Part shown: in pieces, positions 5,395-13,772 of the stretch | How the letters are laid out: each line of letters begins with the position of its first letter | Position numbering within the stretch: the first letter of the stretch is position 1 | Source: Flavobacteriaceae bacterium | GTDB taxonomy: Bacteria > Bacteroidota > Bacteroidia > Flavobacteriales > Flavobacteriaceae | Direction: 5' to 3' | DNA length: 35,686 bases | NCBI GenBank assembly: GCA_947491985.1 | Contig: CANLLR010000026.1 | Coordinates: forward strand, 1 to 35,686 | Program-made: the position numbers and the translations under genes | The notes under the pieces: model-generated | What the model saw: the letters and a program-made list of their open reading frames with translations, nothing else | Told to the model about the DNA's origin: nothing | Databases searched by the model: none

Positions 5395-7406
5395 TCGACT
5401 TTCTAATCAAATCAACCATCAGTTTAACTGTATTTCTAGGATTTTATCATCTGATTTTAGAACGCGAAAAAATGCATCAATTCAATCGATTTTATCTTTT
5501 GTTGACGATCGCAATGGCACTTGTAATTCCGTTTGTAACTCTTGAAATCATCAAAATTGTACCTGTTGTACAAAATTTCGAACCTTTACATACGGTCATA
5601 ACTCCATCCGAAGTTCCTGAAAATGAAATTCAAGCGAATAGTTTACCTGTAGTAGAAAATATCAATATTACTCCCTACGTTTTATGGAGTTTGTACGGAA
5701 TAATATGCCTTCTATTAGTATTTAGATTTGGAAAAAACATTTGGAAATTGATTTCAAAAGTCAAATCAAATCCAATCGTAAAATACAAAAATGCGAATTT
5801 GGTTTTGGTTGACGAAAAAACACTTCCGCATACCTTTTTGAACTCGATATTTATCAATTTTAACGATTATAACAATCGAAACATTGAAGACGAATTGTAT
5901 ACACACGAATTGGTTCATGTAACTCAAAAACACACCTTAGACATCTTATTTATTGAACTTTTAAAAGTGCTTTTTTGGTTCAATCCTTTATTTGCTTTCT
6001 ACAAAAAAGCCATTCAACTCAATCACGAATTTCTCGCTGATGAAGAAATTGTAAAAACGTATAATAATGTTCCGTTTTACCAAAATTTACTTTTACAAAA
6101 AGGAAGCGGTAACCCAACAATTTATTTAGCAAGTAATTTGAATTATGCAATAACCAAAAAACGATTACTTATGATGACAAAAAGTACTTCGCAAAAAATT
6201 GCAATTCTGAAAAAAGTGGCAATAGTTCCAATTTTGGCCGGATTAATTTACTTTTTCTGTATCGAAATTGTAGCGCAAGAGAAAATTAGTATCACCAATT
6301 CTGAAACAAAAGTTGCTGAAATATCAGATAAAGATAAAATCAGAGATCGTTATTATTCGAATGTTAGAATACTATTGAAAGATGTAAGAACAAAAAACGT
6401 TATTGATAAAATGTATGAAGAATTATCTCTTGAAGAAAAAAGAAACTATTTAAATTGGGTTCCAAACATGATTATTGAAAAGGAAGTTCCAAAACCATTG
6501 TTTGAAAAAATGACAACCAAAAAAATGGCGGTTTGGATCAATGGAAAAGCAAGCAATAAAGAAGAGATTAAAAAATACAAAAGAACCGATTTCAATTATT
6601 ATACCTACAGTTTTGTGCATAAAAATGCACGAACAAAACGTTTCCCTCAGGAATATCAATATACATTATACACCAAAAAATATTTTGATCAAAACTTAAA
6701 AAACAGTCATTTGCATTTTAGCAATGATACCTTAAAAATGGTAATTTCTGAACTAGAAAAAGAGTGGAAAAAAGTTGACAAAATACTCAGTCCAAAAGGT
6801 AAAGCCGATACTGTTGTTTGGTACACAAAAGAGAAAGAAAGTTATAATTTATATGTGAATGAGAAAAAAGAAAAGAAAATAATTGTAATTGACGCAGGTC
6901 ACGGTGGACAAGATTTTGGCGCAACGAAAGAACATTTGAATGAAAAAAATTTAACGGCTGAAATAGCAAAAAAAATTAAAGAAATTCACACTGATTCTGA
7001 CGTAGCAATTCATTTCACTAGAACGAATGATGAATTTTTAGCTTTGAATGATAGAACGAATGCAATTAACAACTTGAAACCCGATTTAGTACTATCACTT
7101 CACATAAATAACAATAAAAACAACAATGCAAGTGGATTTGAAGTTTTTGTAAGTGACAAAACCGAGTTTCTTGATAAAACAAAAGCCTTAGCAGAACAAC
7201 TTTCTTCAAAATTATCTAAAACACAACTAAAAAATAGAGGTTTAAAAACGGCTCCTTTTTGGATTTTGAAAAAATCTGACTGTCCTTCAATGGTGGTTGA
7301 ACTTGGTTTTATTTCTAATGAAAATGATAGAAATTTTATTGCCAGTGACAAAGGTCAAACCGAAATTGCAAAACATATAGTTGCATTCCTTTCCGAAATA
7401 AGATAA
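5391..7406 (+). CDS. M56 (BlaR1-type) metalloprotease fused to N-acetylmuramoyl-L-alanine amidase
   Basis: A 671-residue fusion. Residues 1-290 form an M56 peptidase: membrane helices at about 4-22, 36-57, 95-113 and 272-291, zinc motif HELVH (172-176) and HEFLADEE with Glu213 as likely third ligand. Residues 292-490 are a linker region of the kind found after M56 domains in this phylum. Residues 496-671 are an Amidase_3 domain: DAGHGGQDFG with His504, Glu518, LSLHIN with His571, and VVELGFISN with catalytic Glu637, so all four key residues are present. By BlaR1 topology the amidase should face the periplasm, replacing the beta-lactam sensor domain. It is coupled by ATGA to the BlaI-type repressor. 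Likely role: sense or remodel peptidoglycan and relieve repression by cleaving the repressor. The fusion runs through one uninterrupted frame. Confidence 0.92.
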   Translation: MIDFLIKSTISLTVFLGFYHLILEREKMHQFNRFYLLLTIAMALVIPFVTLEIIKIVPVVQNFEPLHTVITPSEVPENEIQANSLPVVENINITPYVLWSLYGIICLLLVFRFGKNIWKLISKVKSNPIVKYKNANLVLVDEKTLPHTFLNSIFINFNDYNNRNIEDELYTHELVHVTQKHTLDILFIELLKVLFWFNPLFAFYKKAIQLNHEFLADEEIVKTYNNVPFYQNLLLQKGSGNPTIYLASNLNYAITKKRLLMMTKSTSQKIAILKKVAIVPILAGLIYFFCIEIVAQEKISITNSETKVAEISDKDKIRDRYYSNVRILLKDVRTKNVIDKMYEELSLEEKRNYLNWVPNMIIEKEVPKPLFEKMTTKKMAVWINGKASNKEEIKKYKRTDFNYYTYSFVHKNARTKRFPQEYQYTLYTKKYFDQNLKNSHLHFSNDTLKMVISELEKEWKKVDKILSPKGKADTVVWYTKEKESYNLYVNEKKEKKIIVIDAGHGGQDFGATKEHLNEKNLTAEIAKKIKEIHTDSDVAIHFTRTNDEFLALNDRTNAINNLKPDLVLSLHINNNKNNNASGFEVFVSDKTEFLDKTKALAEQLSSKLSKTQLKNRGLKTAPFWILKKSDCPSMVVELGFISNENDRNFIASDKGQTEIAKHIVAFLSEIR

Positions 7407-7430
7407 TTCAATTCAACAAATAATCTAAAC

Positions 7431-7463
7431 AAATCCGCTTCAATGAAAGCGGATTTTCTTTTT
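7431..7463 (+). terminator. terminator of the BlaI/M56-amidase operon
   Basis: AAATCCGCTT (7431-7440) and AAGCGGATTT (7447-7456) form a ten-pair stem with a six-base loop, followed by TCTTTTT. It is 25 bases after the M56-amidase stop codon. Confidence 0.9.
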
Positions 7464-7535
7464 AAAACAATCTGTGAATCTGTGGCAAAAAATACTATTA
7501 CCTACTCTTTTACAACATTCTAAAATTTTTGGCGT

Positions 7536-7543
7536 TAAATTTG
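7536..7543 (+). promoter_or_regulatory. candidate -7 box for the DUF4407 gene
   Basis: TAAATTTG matches TAnnTTTG, 56 bases before the DUF4407 ATG. I find no good TTG at the expected upstream distance, so only half of the promoter is supported. Degenerate interspersed sequence ('aatctgtgaatctgtgg') lies at about 7470-7487. Confidence 0.45.
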
Positions 7544-7599
7544 TATAGTCATCAATCAACCAGTGCTGAACTCGTTTCAGTATCAAAAATCAATCAATC

Positions 7600-8700
7600 A
7601 TGTTAAAACGTTTTTTCTTACTTTGTTCTGGTGTCGATACTGACATCGTGAACGGATGTTCCAACGGCGAACAAAACAAATACGCTGGAATTGGCGCCAC
7701 TGTTTTCTTTACCGCTATTATGGCTTTTATTGCCAGCAGTTACGCGCTTTTTACGGTTTTCGACAATGTCTACACGGCGGTTTTCTTTGGTTTGGTTTGG
7801 GGATTTCTTATCTTCAACCTCGATCGGTTTATTGTTTCTACCATTAAAAAAAGAGATAACTTCTTAGACGAATGTATCCAAGCCTCACCCCGAATTATTT
7901 TAGCAGTAATTATTGCTATCGTCATTTCAAAACCTTTGGAAATTAAAATTTTCGAGAAAGAAATTGCCACCGTTTTACTCAAAGAAAAAAACGATATGGC
8001 CATGGCCAACAAAAAACAAGTTACCAATTATTTTCAAACGGATGTCGATAAAAACAAAGCCGAAATCGACAGTTTGAAAAGTGCTATCACCAAAAAAGAA
8101 AAAGAAGTCAACGATTTATATGTTACATACATTACGGAAGCAGAAGGTACTTCAGGTACTAAAAAGTTAGGCAAAGGTCCGGTGTATAACGAAAAAAGAC
8201 AAAAACACGACGCGCAATTAAAACAACTCGATTCGCTCAAAGCAGCCAACGCAGTAAAAATTACCGAAAAAGAAAGCAAGGCCAAAACCTTACAAGCCGA
8301 TTTGGATAAAAAAGTAAGCGAAACGCAACCCATTATTGAAGGCTTCGACGGATTAATGGCGCGTATCAATGCATTGAATAAATTACCTTGGTTGCCTTCG
8401 TTCTTTATTATGTTGTTGTTTTTAGCGATTGAAACATCGCCAATTATTGCCAAATTACTTTCTCCAAAAGGCGAATACGATTTCAAGCAGGAAGATGACG
8501 AAATGGGCATCAAGAACGTCATCGCGCAAAACCGTTACCAAAGCGAATTGCAGAAAAAAACGGATGCCAAAATTTATGATAAAGTCTACGCCGACATTAA
8601 AGACGATAAAGAACTCTACAATTATAAGAAAAAAGGTGCTTTGGAATTATTAAAGTTACAAGCTGATGGATTTGTTGAGAAGCAGAAAAAATCTATGTAA
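7600..8700 (+). CDS. DUF4407 domain-containing membrane protein
   Basis: A 366-residue protein of the DUF4407 family, common in Bacteroidota and of unknown function. It opens with the family signature LKRFFLLCSGVD. Three hydrophobic helices follow (about 28-52, 58-78, 97-115), with the conserved NLDRFIVST between the second and third. A long charged coiled coil comes next (about 125-245, rich in KKEKEVND and EKESKAKT), then a fourth helix (about 260-280, WLPSFFIMLLFLAIETSPI) and a charged cytoplasmic tail. The coiled coil between membrane segments suggests an envelope-spanning or scaffold role, which is inference. It has its own promoter candidate and no partner genes. Codon use is normal for the core genome, unlike the AT-rich region that follows. 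Confidence 0.88.
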   Translation: MLKRFFLLCSGVDTDIVNGCSNGEQNKYAGIGATVFFTAIMAFIASSYALFTVFDNVYTAVFFGLVWGFLIFNLDRFIVSTIKKRDNFLDECIQASPRIILAVIIAIVISKPLEIKIFEKEIATVLLKEKNDMAMANKKQVTNYFQTDVDKNKAEIDSLKSAITKKEKEVNDLYVTYITEAEGTSGTKKLGKGPVYNEKRQKHDAQLKQLDSLKAANAVKITEKESKAKTLQADLDKKVSETQPIIEGFDGLMARINALNKLPWLPSFFIMLLFLAIETSPIIAKLLSPKGEYDFKQEDDEMGIKNVIAQNRYQSELQKKTDAKIYDKVYADIKDDKELYNYKKKGALELLKLQADGFVEKQKKSM

Positions 8701-8768
8701 TTTTAAACTAAAGTCGATTTGTTTTTAAATAAAAAACTCAATACTGTACTTAGTTTTTGTTTTTAAGT

Positions 8769-8863
8769 AAAATATGTTTTCACTGGCAGTAAATAACAGA
8801 CACCCTAAAAATCTATAATTTACCATACTTTAAAAAAGTAAACTGCCAGTGAAAACATATTTT
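8769..8863. repeat. 22-bp perfect inverted repeat with 51-base spacer
   Basis: The arms at 8769-8790 and 8842-8863 are exact reverse complements over 22 bases (core TTTTCACTGGCAGT). They enclose 51 AT-rich bases that contain a smaller TACTT/AAGTA hairpin. It lies between the DUF4407 gene (plus) and the 118-residue gene (minus), which converge here. The stem is far longer than the terminators elsewhere in the window. It could be a miniature transposable element without coding capacity, a small hairpin RNA, or an unusual bidirectional terminator. Confidence 0.7.
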
Positions 8864-8884
8864 GTTTGTAGTTTTTTAAAAAAA

Positions 8885-9241
8885 CTACACTATACTTTTT
8901 GATAATAACTCTATATTTATAAACTGAAGGATATTATATTTACTATCATAAAAATCTAATATCATTAAGTCATCATATTTTAAATGTTCAATTTTTTTTA
9001 AAATAAGTTTATTAGGACTGCCTACAAATAAAAACTCTATTTCAAAATATATTTTTTTCAAATTGAAAAAATCTTCCATATCATTAACAACAAAAAAACA
9101 AACACTATAATCAGTTATTTTATCTATACAAAAGTTCTTTTTCTTTGTACACGAAAAAATATTCAGTTTTGATGAATAATTATATTTTATAAATGCAGAA
9201 AAACCCTTTGATGTATCATAAACATAAGCCTTTTTATTCAT
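8885..9241 (-). CDS. hypothetical protein, possibly a degenerate receiver-like fold
   Basis: A 118-residue protein I do not recognise by family. The pattern of hydrophobic strands and helices alternates five times (KKAYVYD, LNIFSC, SVCFFVVND, IEFLFVG, DDLMILDFY, each followed by a helix-like segment). This resembles the alpha/beta fold of response-regulator receivers. The phosphorylation signature (paired acidic residues near the start, Asp after strand 3 in a DxxMP context, late KP) is absent, so at most it is a pseudo-receiver. It is encoded downstream of the H-NOX operon on the same strand, separated by about 620 bases, in equally AT-rich DNA. A TAAATTTG box lies at 9293-9300 on the minus strand. 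Confidence 0.55.
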   Translation of the reverse strand: MNKKAYVYDTSKGFSAFIKYNYSSKLNIFSCTKKKNFCIDKITDYSVCFFVVNDMEDFFNLKKIYFEIEFLFVGSPNKLILKKIEHLKYDDLMILDFYDSKYNILQFINIELLSKSIV

Positions 9242-9861
9242 ATTTATTATATATATTATTGGTTTAAGTATGATTTATGATTCTAAAAAAAACAAATTTA
9301 TATTCGTATGTTCTTTTGTTTCATTGGAAATACATAAACTTATACATCCATAATTTTAATCTCAAAAAAATATTTATTTATAAAAAATTGTAAAAACTTA
9401 TTATTAAACAAATAGAATTACATCAATATAAATAACAATTAAATTGCATATTATATAACTAAAAAAATAGGTTTTAGAAAAAGTAATGTTAACTCCTTCC
9501 ATAGTTCTTTTAGTTCGCTTTATTTTTGAATTTATAAAGAATTATAGTATCTTCTTAAATGAATCCTAGTTCTGAAAAAAAATAATTGTATTTTAAATTA
9601 TGTTTCAAAGTTTACATTGCTTTTCTATTTTTACTTTTATTTTATATAAATAAAAATTTAAAAAATACAATTTCATCTGAATTAAATAAATTATCAAAAT
9701 TCAACAATAGAATTTATTTTTTGTTCCATTACAAAGTTATTGGATATCTATCGATATACTTTATTTATTCGTTGAGATTGACTTAAGTATAGACGAATGT
9801 TGACTAATCTTCGAAAAAAGAATTGGTTGTAAATGGTAACAAAGTATAAATGTTAATGATT
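9242..9861. other. gene-free AT-rich region
   Basis: About 620 bases with no convincing gene. The only notable plus-strand frame (9586-9786, 66 codons) begins at TTG and is a hydrophobic translation of AT-rich sequence. One candidate minus-strand -7 box (CAAATTTA on plus, 9293-9300) may serve the 8885-9241 gene. I see no strong hairpins. The region separates that gene from the LytTR gene and could hold an unannotated small RNA, but nothing supports one. Confidence 0.5.
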
Positions 9862-10569
9862 TTAAATAAGGGTTAATCTAAACATAAGATTTGAACGATT
9901 ATTTTTACTGATTGGAATTAATTTTGACCCTACTAATACTGTTGAATCTTGTATATCAATAATTTTATTTAAATTAATTATATAGGAACGATGTACTTTT
10001 AGAAAAAATGAATTACTTAGTTTATCTTCAATTTTCTTTAATGTTGTGTGCACAGTATAATTTTGAGAGTCAGTTTTTATAAAGATATAGTCGCCACTGG
10101 CTTTAATAAAATTAATAGTTGAAACTTCAACTTTCACCAATCGTTTGTCTATGTTCAAATAAATTTCTTTAATTTCTAAATCCGTATTATTTGCTGATTT
10201 TTTATTATTCTCAAATTTCTGTTCTAAACGCTCAATTGCTTTATGAAAACGATTTTCTTGTATTGGTTTTACTAGGTAATCCTTGATGCATTCATAATTA
10301 AAAGCTTCAAACGCAAAATTCTGATCAGTTGTAACTAATATAATATGAGGTGGTTTTTTTATGGTTTTGATAAAATCAAAGCCAGAAAAATTGGGCATGT
10401 GAATATCTAAAAAGATTACATCAACTGTATTGTTTTCATCATTAAGATATTTAATGGCGTCAATTGCATTTGAAAAATCTGCTTCTAAGAAAAGATGCAT
10501 GGATTTTAATATCATAATTGACAAAATTTCTCTTGACATTTTTTCGTCATCGATAATTATACATTTCAT
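9862..10569 (-). CDS. LytTR family response regulator (output of the H-NOX relay)
   Basis: A 235-residue response regulator. The receiver domain (1-120) has acidic residues Asp7/Asp8, phosphoacceptor Asp55 in FLDIHMPNFSG, Thr80 and Lys101 in DYLVKPIQ, so it should be phosphorylatable. Residues about 140-235 are a LytTR DNA-binding domain (start EIYLNIDKRLVKVEVSTINFIKASGDYIFIKT; later FLKVHRSYIINLNKI), which binds direct-repeat DNA sites. It is the last gene of the operon, starting two bases after the Hpt stop. It is the only DNA-binding protein of the cluster, so it is the probable transcriptional output. Targets are unknown; direct repeats upstream of the operon are possible sites. Confidence 0.93.
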   Translation of the reverse strand: MKCIIIDDEKMSREILSIMILKSMHLFLEADFSNAIDAIKYLNDENNTVDVIFLDIHMPNFSGFDFIKTIKKPPHIILVTTDQNFAFEAFNYECIKDYLVKPIQENRFHKAIERLEQKFENNKKSANNTDLEIKEIYLNIDKRLVKVEVSTINFIKASGDYIFIKTDSQNYTVHTTLKKIEDKLSNSFFLKVHRSYIINLNKIIDIQDSTVLVGSKLIPISKNNRSNLMFRLTLI

Positions 10570-10571
10570 AA

Positions 10572-10898
10572 TTATTCTTGTATTTTTATTATATAGTCAG
10601 ATATTTTTTTTAAAATAATTTCAAAATCTTCTTTGAAAAATATATTGTTTTCTTTTAAGCTTAGCTCATGTTTTATTGACAGATTATAATCTTCCACCAA
10701 TCCTAATATCATTATTTTATGCTTTATTTTGTGCACATTTTGAGAGGCTTCAATTAATTCGTGATTATTTATTTTTCTATGATAGTTTATTACATCTTGA
10801 GGAAATTCTTCTTTAAGAATGTTTATCAGTTTGTTTTTTACTGTACCATCACCGGCAGACAATTTACAGATATAATCTAAATTTGGCACCTCATCCAT
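10572..10898 (-). CDS. histidine phosphotransfer (Hpt) protein
   Basis: A 108-residue all-helical protein. The phosphoacceptor motif lies in SQNVHKIKHKIMILGL, with His56 the likely site and the Lys three residues on; this is the flavobacterial form of the HxxKG motif. Hpt proteins shuttle phosphate between receiver domains and allow multi-step relays. The gene starts one base after the kinase stop and ends two bases before the LytTR gene, so it is embedded in the operon. The kinase itself has no receiver domain. Hpt would therefore take phosphate from a receiver, perhaps the stand-alone one at 13773, or act as a reversible phosphate store for the LytTR regulator. Confidence 0.82.
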   Translation of the reverse strand: MDEVPNLDYICKLSAGDGTVKNKLINILKEEFPQDVINYHRKINNHELIEASQNVHKIKHKIMILGLVEDYNLSIKHELSLKENNIFFKEDFEIILKKISDYIIKIQE

Positions 10899-10899
10899 A

Positions 10900-13221
10900 C
10901 TATTTTTTTTGCATTGTAAAATAAAAAACTGATCCTATACTTTTTTCGCTTTCAAACCATACTTTTTCGTTTGCATTTTCAATAATTCTCCTAACAATTG
11001 AAAGGCCAATTCCCGTTGAATTATGATTTGAATCAAACGATTGAAACATTTGAAATAACTTTTCCTTGTCTTCATTTTCTATACCAACTCCATTGTCTTT
11101 TATTGAAAAAACATAATGATTTTGATATTCTTGAAAATCAATTACAACCACACCTGTTGGCTTGTCATTATAGTTAACTGCATTACTAATTAAATTTTGA
11201 AATAATTGTTGTGTTCTAAATTTATCAGAGAAAACAACTGGTAACATATTTTTAAAAACAATTTCAATATTTGGAGGAATAAAAATAGTAACTAATATAT
11301 TATTAATTAATTCCATCAAATCAATTTCTTCTTTGTAAATAGTAGTGCTTTCAATTTTCGAATAGGTTAATATACCATGAATGAGGGCGTCCATTTTTTC
11401 AGTTTTCTCTTGAATTAAATTAAAATATTTTAAAGTTTTCCCATTAAAAACGACTTCGGTGTCCTCTTTTATAAAAGTTATTAAGGAGTGAATGCTTCTT
11501 AAAGGCGATTTTAAATCATGAGAGACTATGTGAGCGTAGTCATGTAATTGTTCATTTTGCTTTTCCAATTTTTTCAATAACTGTTCTCGTTGACTTTCTA
11601 ATTTTTTAAAATTTGTGATGTCAAAATGTAAACCTATAGAACCAATAATTTCTCCATTTAAATTATAATTTGGAGCTCTACTTACCAACCATTCTTTCAC
11701 TTCATCTTTTTGATTTTTTACAACAATTTCAAATGAATCAGATTCTCCATCGCTTCGTTTCAATTGCTTTTCTTTTAGGATTTGTTTGGTATTATTGTCT
11801 AGAAAAACCTCCGACCCTTTTTTGCCAACGAGAAAATCTATAGGATAACCACTCATTTCAGAGAACCTTTGATTGGCTAATAAAATTTCATCATCATTGT
11901 TAACTTCAATCAAACCAATATTCATGTTTTCAATAATGCTTCTGTACTTTTCTTTTTCATAAGAAAGACTTTCATTATAATTCTTTTTTAAAGTTATATC
12001 ATCATAAGACCATAGATTACCTTTATATTTACCATCTATAACTATGGGAATATAGTGTCTTTCAAAATATCTTCCATCTGTTAGAGCTAATTCTTCATTG
12101 ATAACAACTTCCTTATTCTCTAATATTTCGTGAATTCTATTAACAAAGGATTCACTATCTTTAAACATCATTTTTGTTTCTTTAGCAGAATCTGAACAAT
12201 CAAATCCAATCATTTGTTCAGGCTCACTTTTGATCGAAAACATATTACAAAATTGCTTGTTTGTTAAAAGTATTTTTCTATTTTCGTCTTCTAACAAAAT
12301 TCCTGATTGAAGATTTACAATTAAAGAGGCAAGCATATTTTCTGATTCTTTTAATTTATCATTTACCTGTCTTTCATTAGTTATATCCTCTATTATAACA
12401 AAATACTGAACAAATTTATTATTTGAATCTAATACCGGTTGACCTTTCATTCTTGCCCAAAAACAATCTCCACTCTTCTTTTTATGATAAATCTCGCAAT
12501 CAAACGTTCTTCCATTCCTAAAAGAAGTTATTACTTCGAAAAGATCATCTCTGTTAGTTAATTGAGAAACGCCTAACTCAAGCACTGTCTTTTCAATTAC
12601 ATCACATCTTGTGTATCCTGTAAGTTCAAGATATGCATCATTTGTCCAAAACAACTTACCTTCCAAATCAGTTAATACAACAGCATTTCTATTTGCGCTA
12701 GCTACTAATGAAAGTTTATCTATTTTAAGTTTATCCTGAATAAGTATTTTCTTTTGGTCATTAATTCTTAAAATTAATTCTTTAAGATCTTGATTGCTAA
12801 TTTCTTGAGCTTTCAACAAATGAAGTAAATCAATTAGCGGATCGTGAATGGCAAAATCTTTAAGTTTAAGATTTCTATTTGTAACATCATCCATAGAAAT
12901 GAACCATGGAGAACCTACAAAAAGAAAGAAATCTTTATATTGCTGAAACTGTCCCCTCAACATAATAGGATTTTTTTGTAAGGACTCAATTACTATCAAT
13001 TGAGTAAACAACCCTAAAAAATTAATTAAATTTAGTTCCTCGCAATATGGTCTTTTTATAAAAAAAAAGTCTGAAAATGGGCTGTCCTCTTTTAAATCTG
13101 TTATGATTTTAAAAATACTTTCACCACACCTTTTAATATTAAAATTTTTATCGATTAAAATATAAAAAGGGAAGAGTTTGTTGAATTCATCAAGATTAAA
13201 TTCAAATTGAAAATCTTTCAT
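10900..13221 (-). CDS. HNOBA-PAS-PAS-PAS soluble sensor histidine kinase
   Basis: A 773-residue cytoplasmic kinase without membrane helices. Residues 1-140 are an HNOBA (H-NOX-associated) domain, recognisable from MLRGQF, FFLFVGSPWF and LKDFAIHDPLIDLLHLLKAQ. A short coiled coil leads to three PAS domains (about 170-285, 295-410, 425-540; each ends near a DIT motif). The HisKA domain has His568 in YAHIVSHDLKSPLRS. The HATPase part has QNLISNAVNYND (Asn680), KDNGVGIE and STGIGLSI. I start it at ATG 13219-13221, which overlaps the H-NOX stop as ATGA; an upstream TTG would add four residues inside H-NOX. HNOBA domains normally accompany H-NOX in guanylate cyclases and kinases, so this kinase is the direct H-NOX partner. 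The PAS domains may add further inputs. Confidence 0.93.
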   Translation of the reverse strand: MKDFQFEFNLDEFNKLFPFYILIDKNFNIKRCGESIFKIITDLKEDSPFSDFFFIKRPYCEELNLINFLGLFTQLIVIESLQKNPIMLRGQFQQYKDFFLFVGSPWFISMDDVTNRNLKLKDFAIHDPLIDLLHLLKAQEISNQDLKELILRINDQKKILIQDKLKIDKLSLVASANRNAVVLTDLEGKLFWTNDAYLELTGYTRCDVIEKTVLELGVSQLTNRDDLFEVITSFRNGRTFDCEIYHKKKSGDCFWARMKGQPVLDSNNKFVQYFVIIEDITNERQVNDKLKESENMLASLIVNLQSGILLEDENRKILLTNKQFCNMFSIKSEPEQMIGFDCSDSAKETKMMFKDSESFVNRIHEILENKEVVINEELALTDGRYFERHYIPIVIDGKYKGNLWSYDDITLKKNYNESLSYEKEKYRSIIENMNIGLIEVNNDDEILLANQRFSEMSGYPIDFLVGKKGSEVFLDNNTKQILKEKQLKRSDGESDSFEIVVKNQKDEVKEWLVSRAPNYNLNGEIIGSIGLHFDITNFKKLESQREQLLKKLEKQNEQLHDYAHIVSHDLKSPLRSIHSLITFIKEDTEVVFNGKTLKYFNLIQEKTEKMDALIHGILTYSKIESTTIYKEEIDLMELINNILVTIFIPPNIEIVFKNMLPVVFSDKFRTQQLFQNLISNAVNYNDKPTGVVVIDFQEYQNHYVFSIKDNGVGIENEDKEKLFQMFQSFDSNHNSTGIGLSIVRRIIENANEKVWFESEKSIGSVFYFTMQKK

Positions 13222-13766
13222 ATCTGTACCCAAGTAATTTTAAAAATTTCGTGAGAATGGCCGTCATTTCTTGATTGAATTAGTTCAATTAATACCTTGG
13301 TATCAAACATTTTTGCTAAACCTTGAATCAAACCTCTTACAAATTCCTGAAATCCAAATCGATTTGAAAAATAATGAAGATTAACACTATTCTCTGTAAT
13401 ATCAGTAACTTTGAATTCAGGAGGAGTGAGTTTAGGATAAATAAGCATAACTCTGTTATGAAATATAGGCAAATTCAAAATAAATTCTTTTAGATTAGAG
13501 CCTCCAGACTCCATTAAACCACTATATTTTTCTTTGGTAGTTTTCATTACCCACCATTCACCAAATGCCACAAGTACTTCTTCAATACTCATTCCCATTT
13601 CTTCTGAGACAGCTATTGCTAATTTAAATGTTATATCATCATATGGTTCATTACTAATAAAAAAGTCTACGTCAATACCGCTTCTTTCTCTGATAATCTC
13701 CCATTTATCTTTTCCAAAATTGGCAATAACCAACTCTTGTATAGCTTTATTTACAATTCCGTACAT
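13218..13766 (-). CDS. H-NOX heme nitric oxide sensor
   Basis: A 182-residue H-NOX (HNOB) protein, a heme sensor that binds NO (some members also O2). It opens MYGIVNKAIQELV. His103 in LPIFHNRVMLIYPKLTPPEF fits the proximal heme ligand. YFSNRFGF supplies the YxSxR heme-propionate motif (Tyr132, Ser134, Arg136). The length matches stand-alone bacterial H-NOX. It precedes the HNOBA kinase with an ATGA overlap, and in characterised bacteria such H-NOX proteins regulate the adjacent kinase in response to NO. Whether this one excludes O2 depends on a distal-pocket Tyr that I cannot place without an alignment. It starts six bases after the stand-alone receiver gene. Confidence 0.95.
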   Translation of the reverse strand: MYGIVNKAIQELVIANFGKDKWEIIRERSGIDVDFFISNEPYDDITFKLAIAVSEEMGMSIEEVLVAFGEWWVMKTTKEKYSGLMESGGSNLKEFILNLPIFHNRVMLIYPKLTPPEFKVTDITENSVNLHYFSNRFGFQEFVRGLIQGLAKMFDTKVLIELIQSRNDGHSHEIFKITWVQI

Positions 13767-13772
13767 AGCAAT

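Noticed and set aside
8034..8522. 162-codon minus-strand frame inside the DUF4407 gene
   Set aside because: Antisense shadow of a coiled-coil coding region; Ser/Leu-rich translation without motifs.
9586..9786. 66-codon hydrophobic plus-strand frame
   Set aside because: TTG start in very AT-rich DNA, no promoter or neighbours; the composition alone gives a hydrophobic translation.
13222..13233. TTG start for the HNOBA kinase four codons upstream
   Set aside because: The ATG at 13219-13221 forms a typical ATGA overlap with the H-NOX stop codon.
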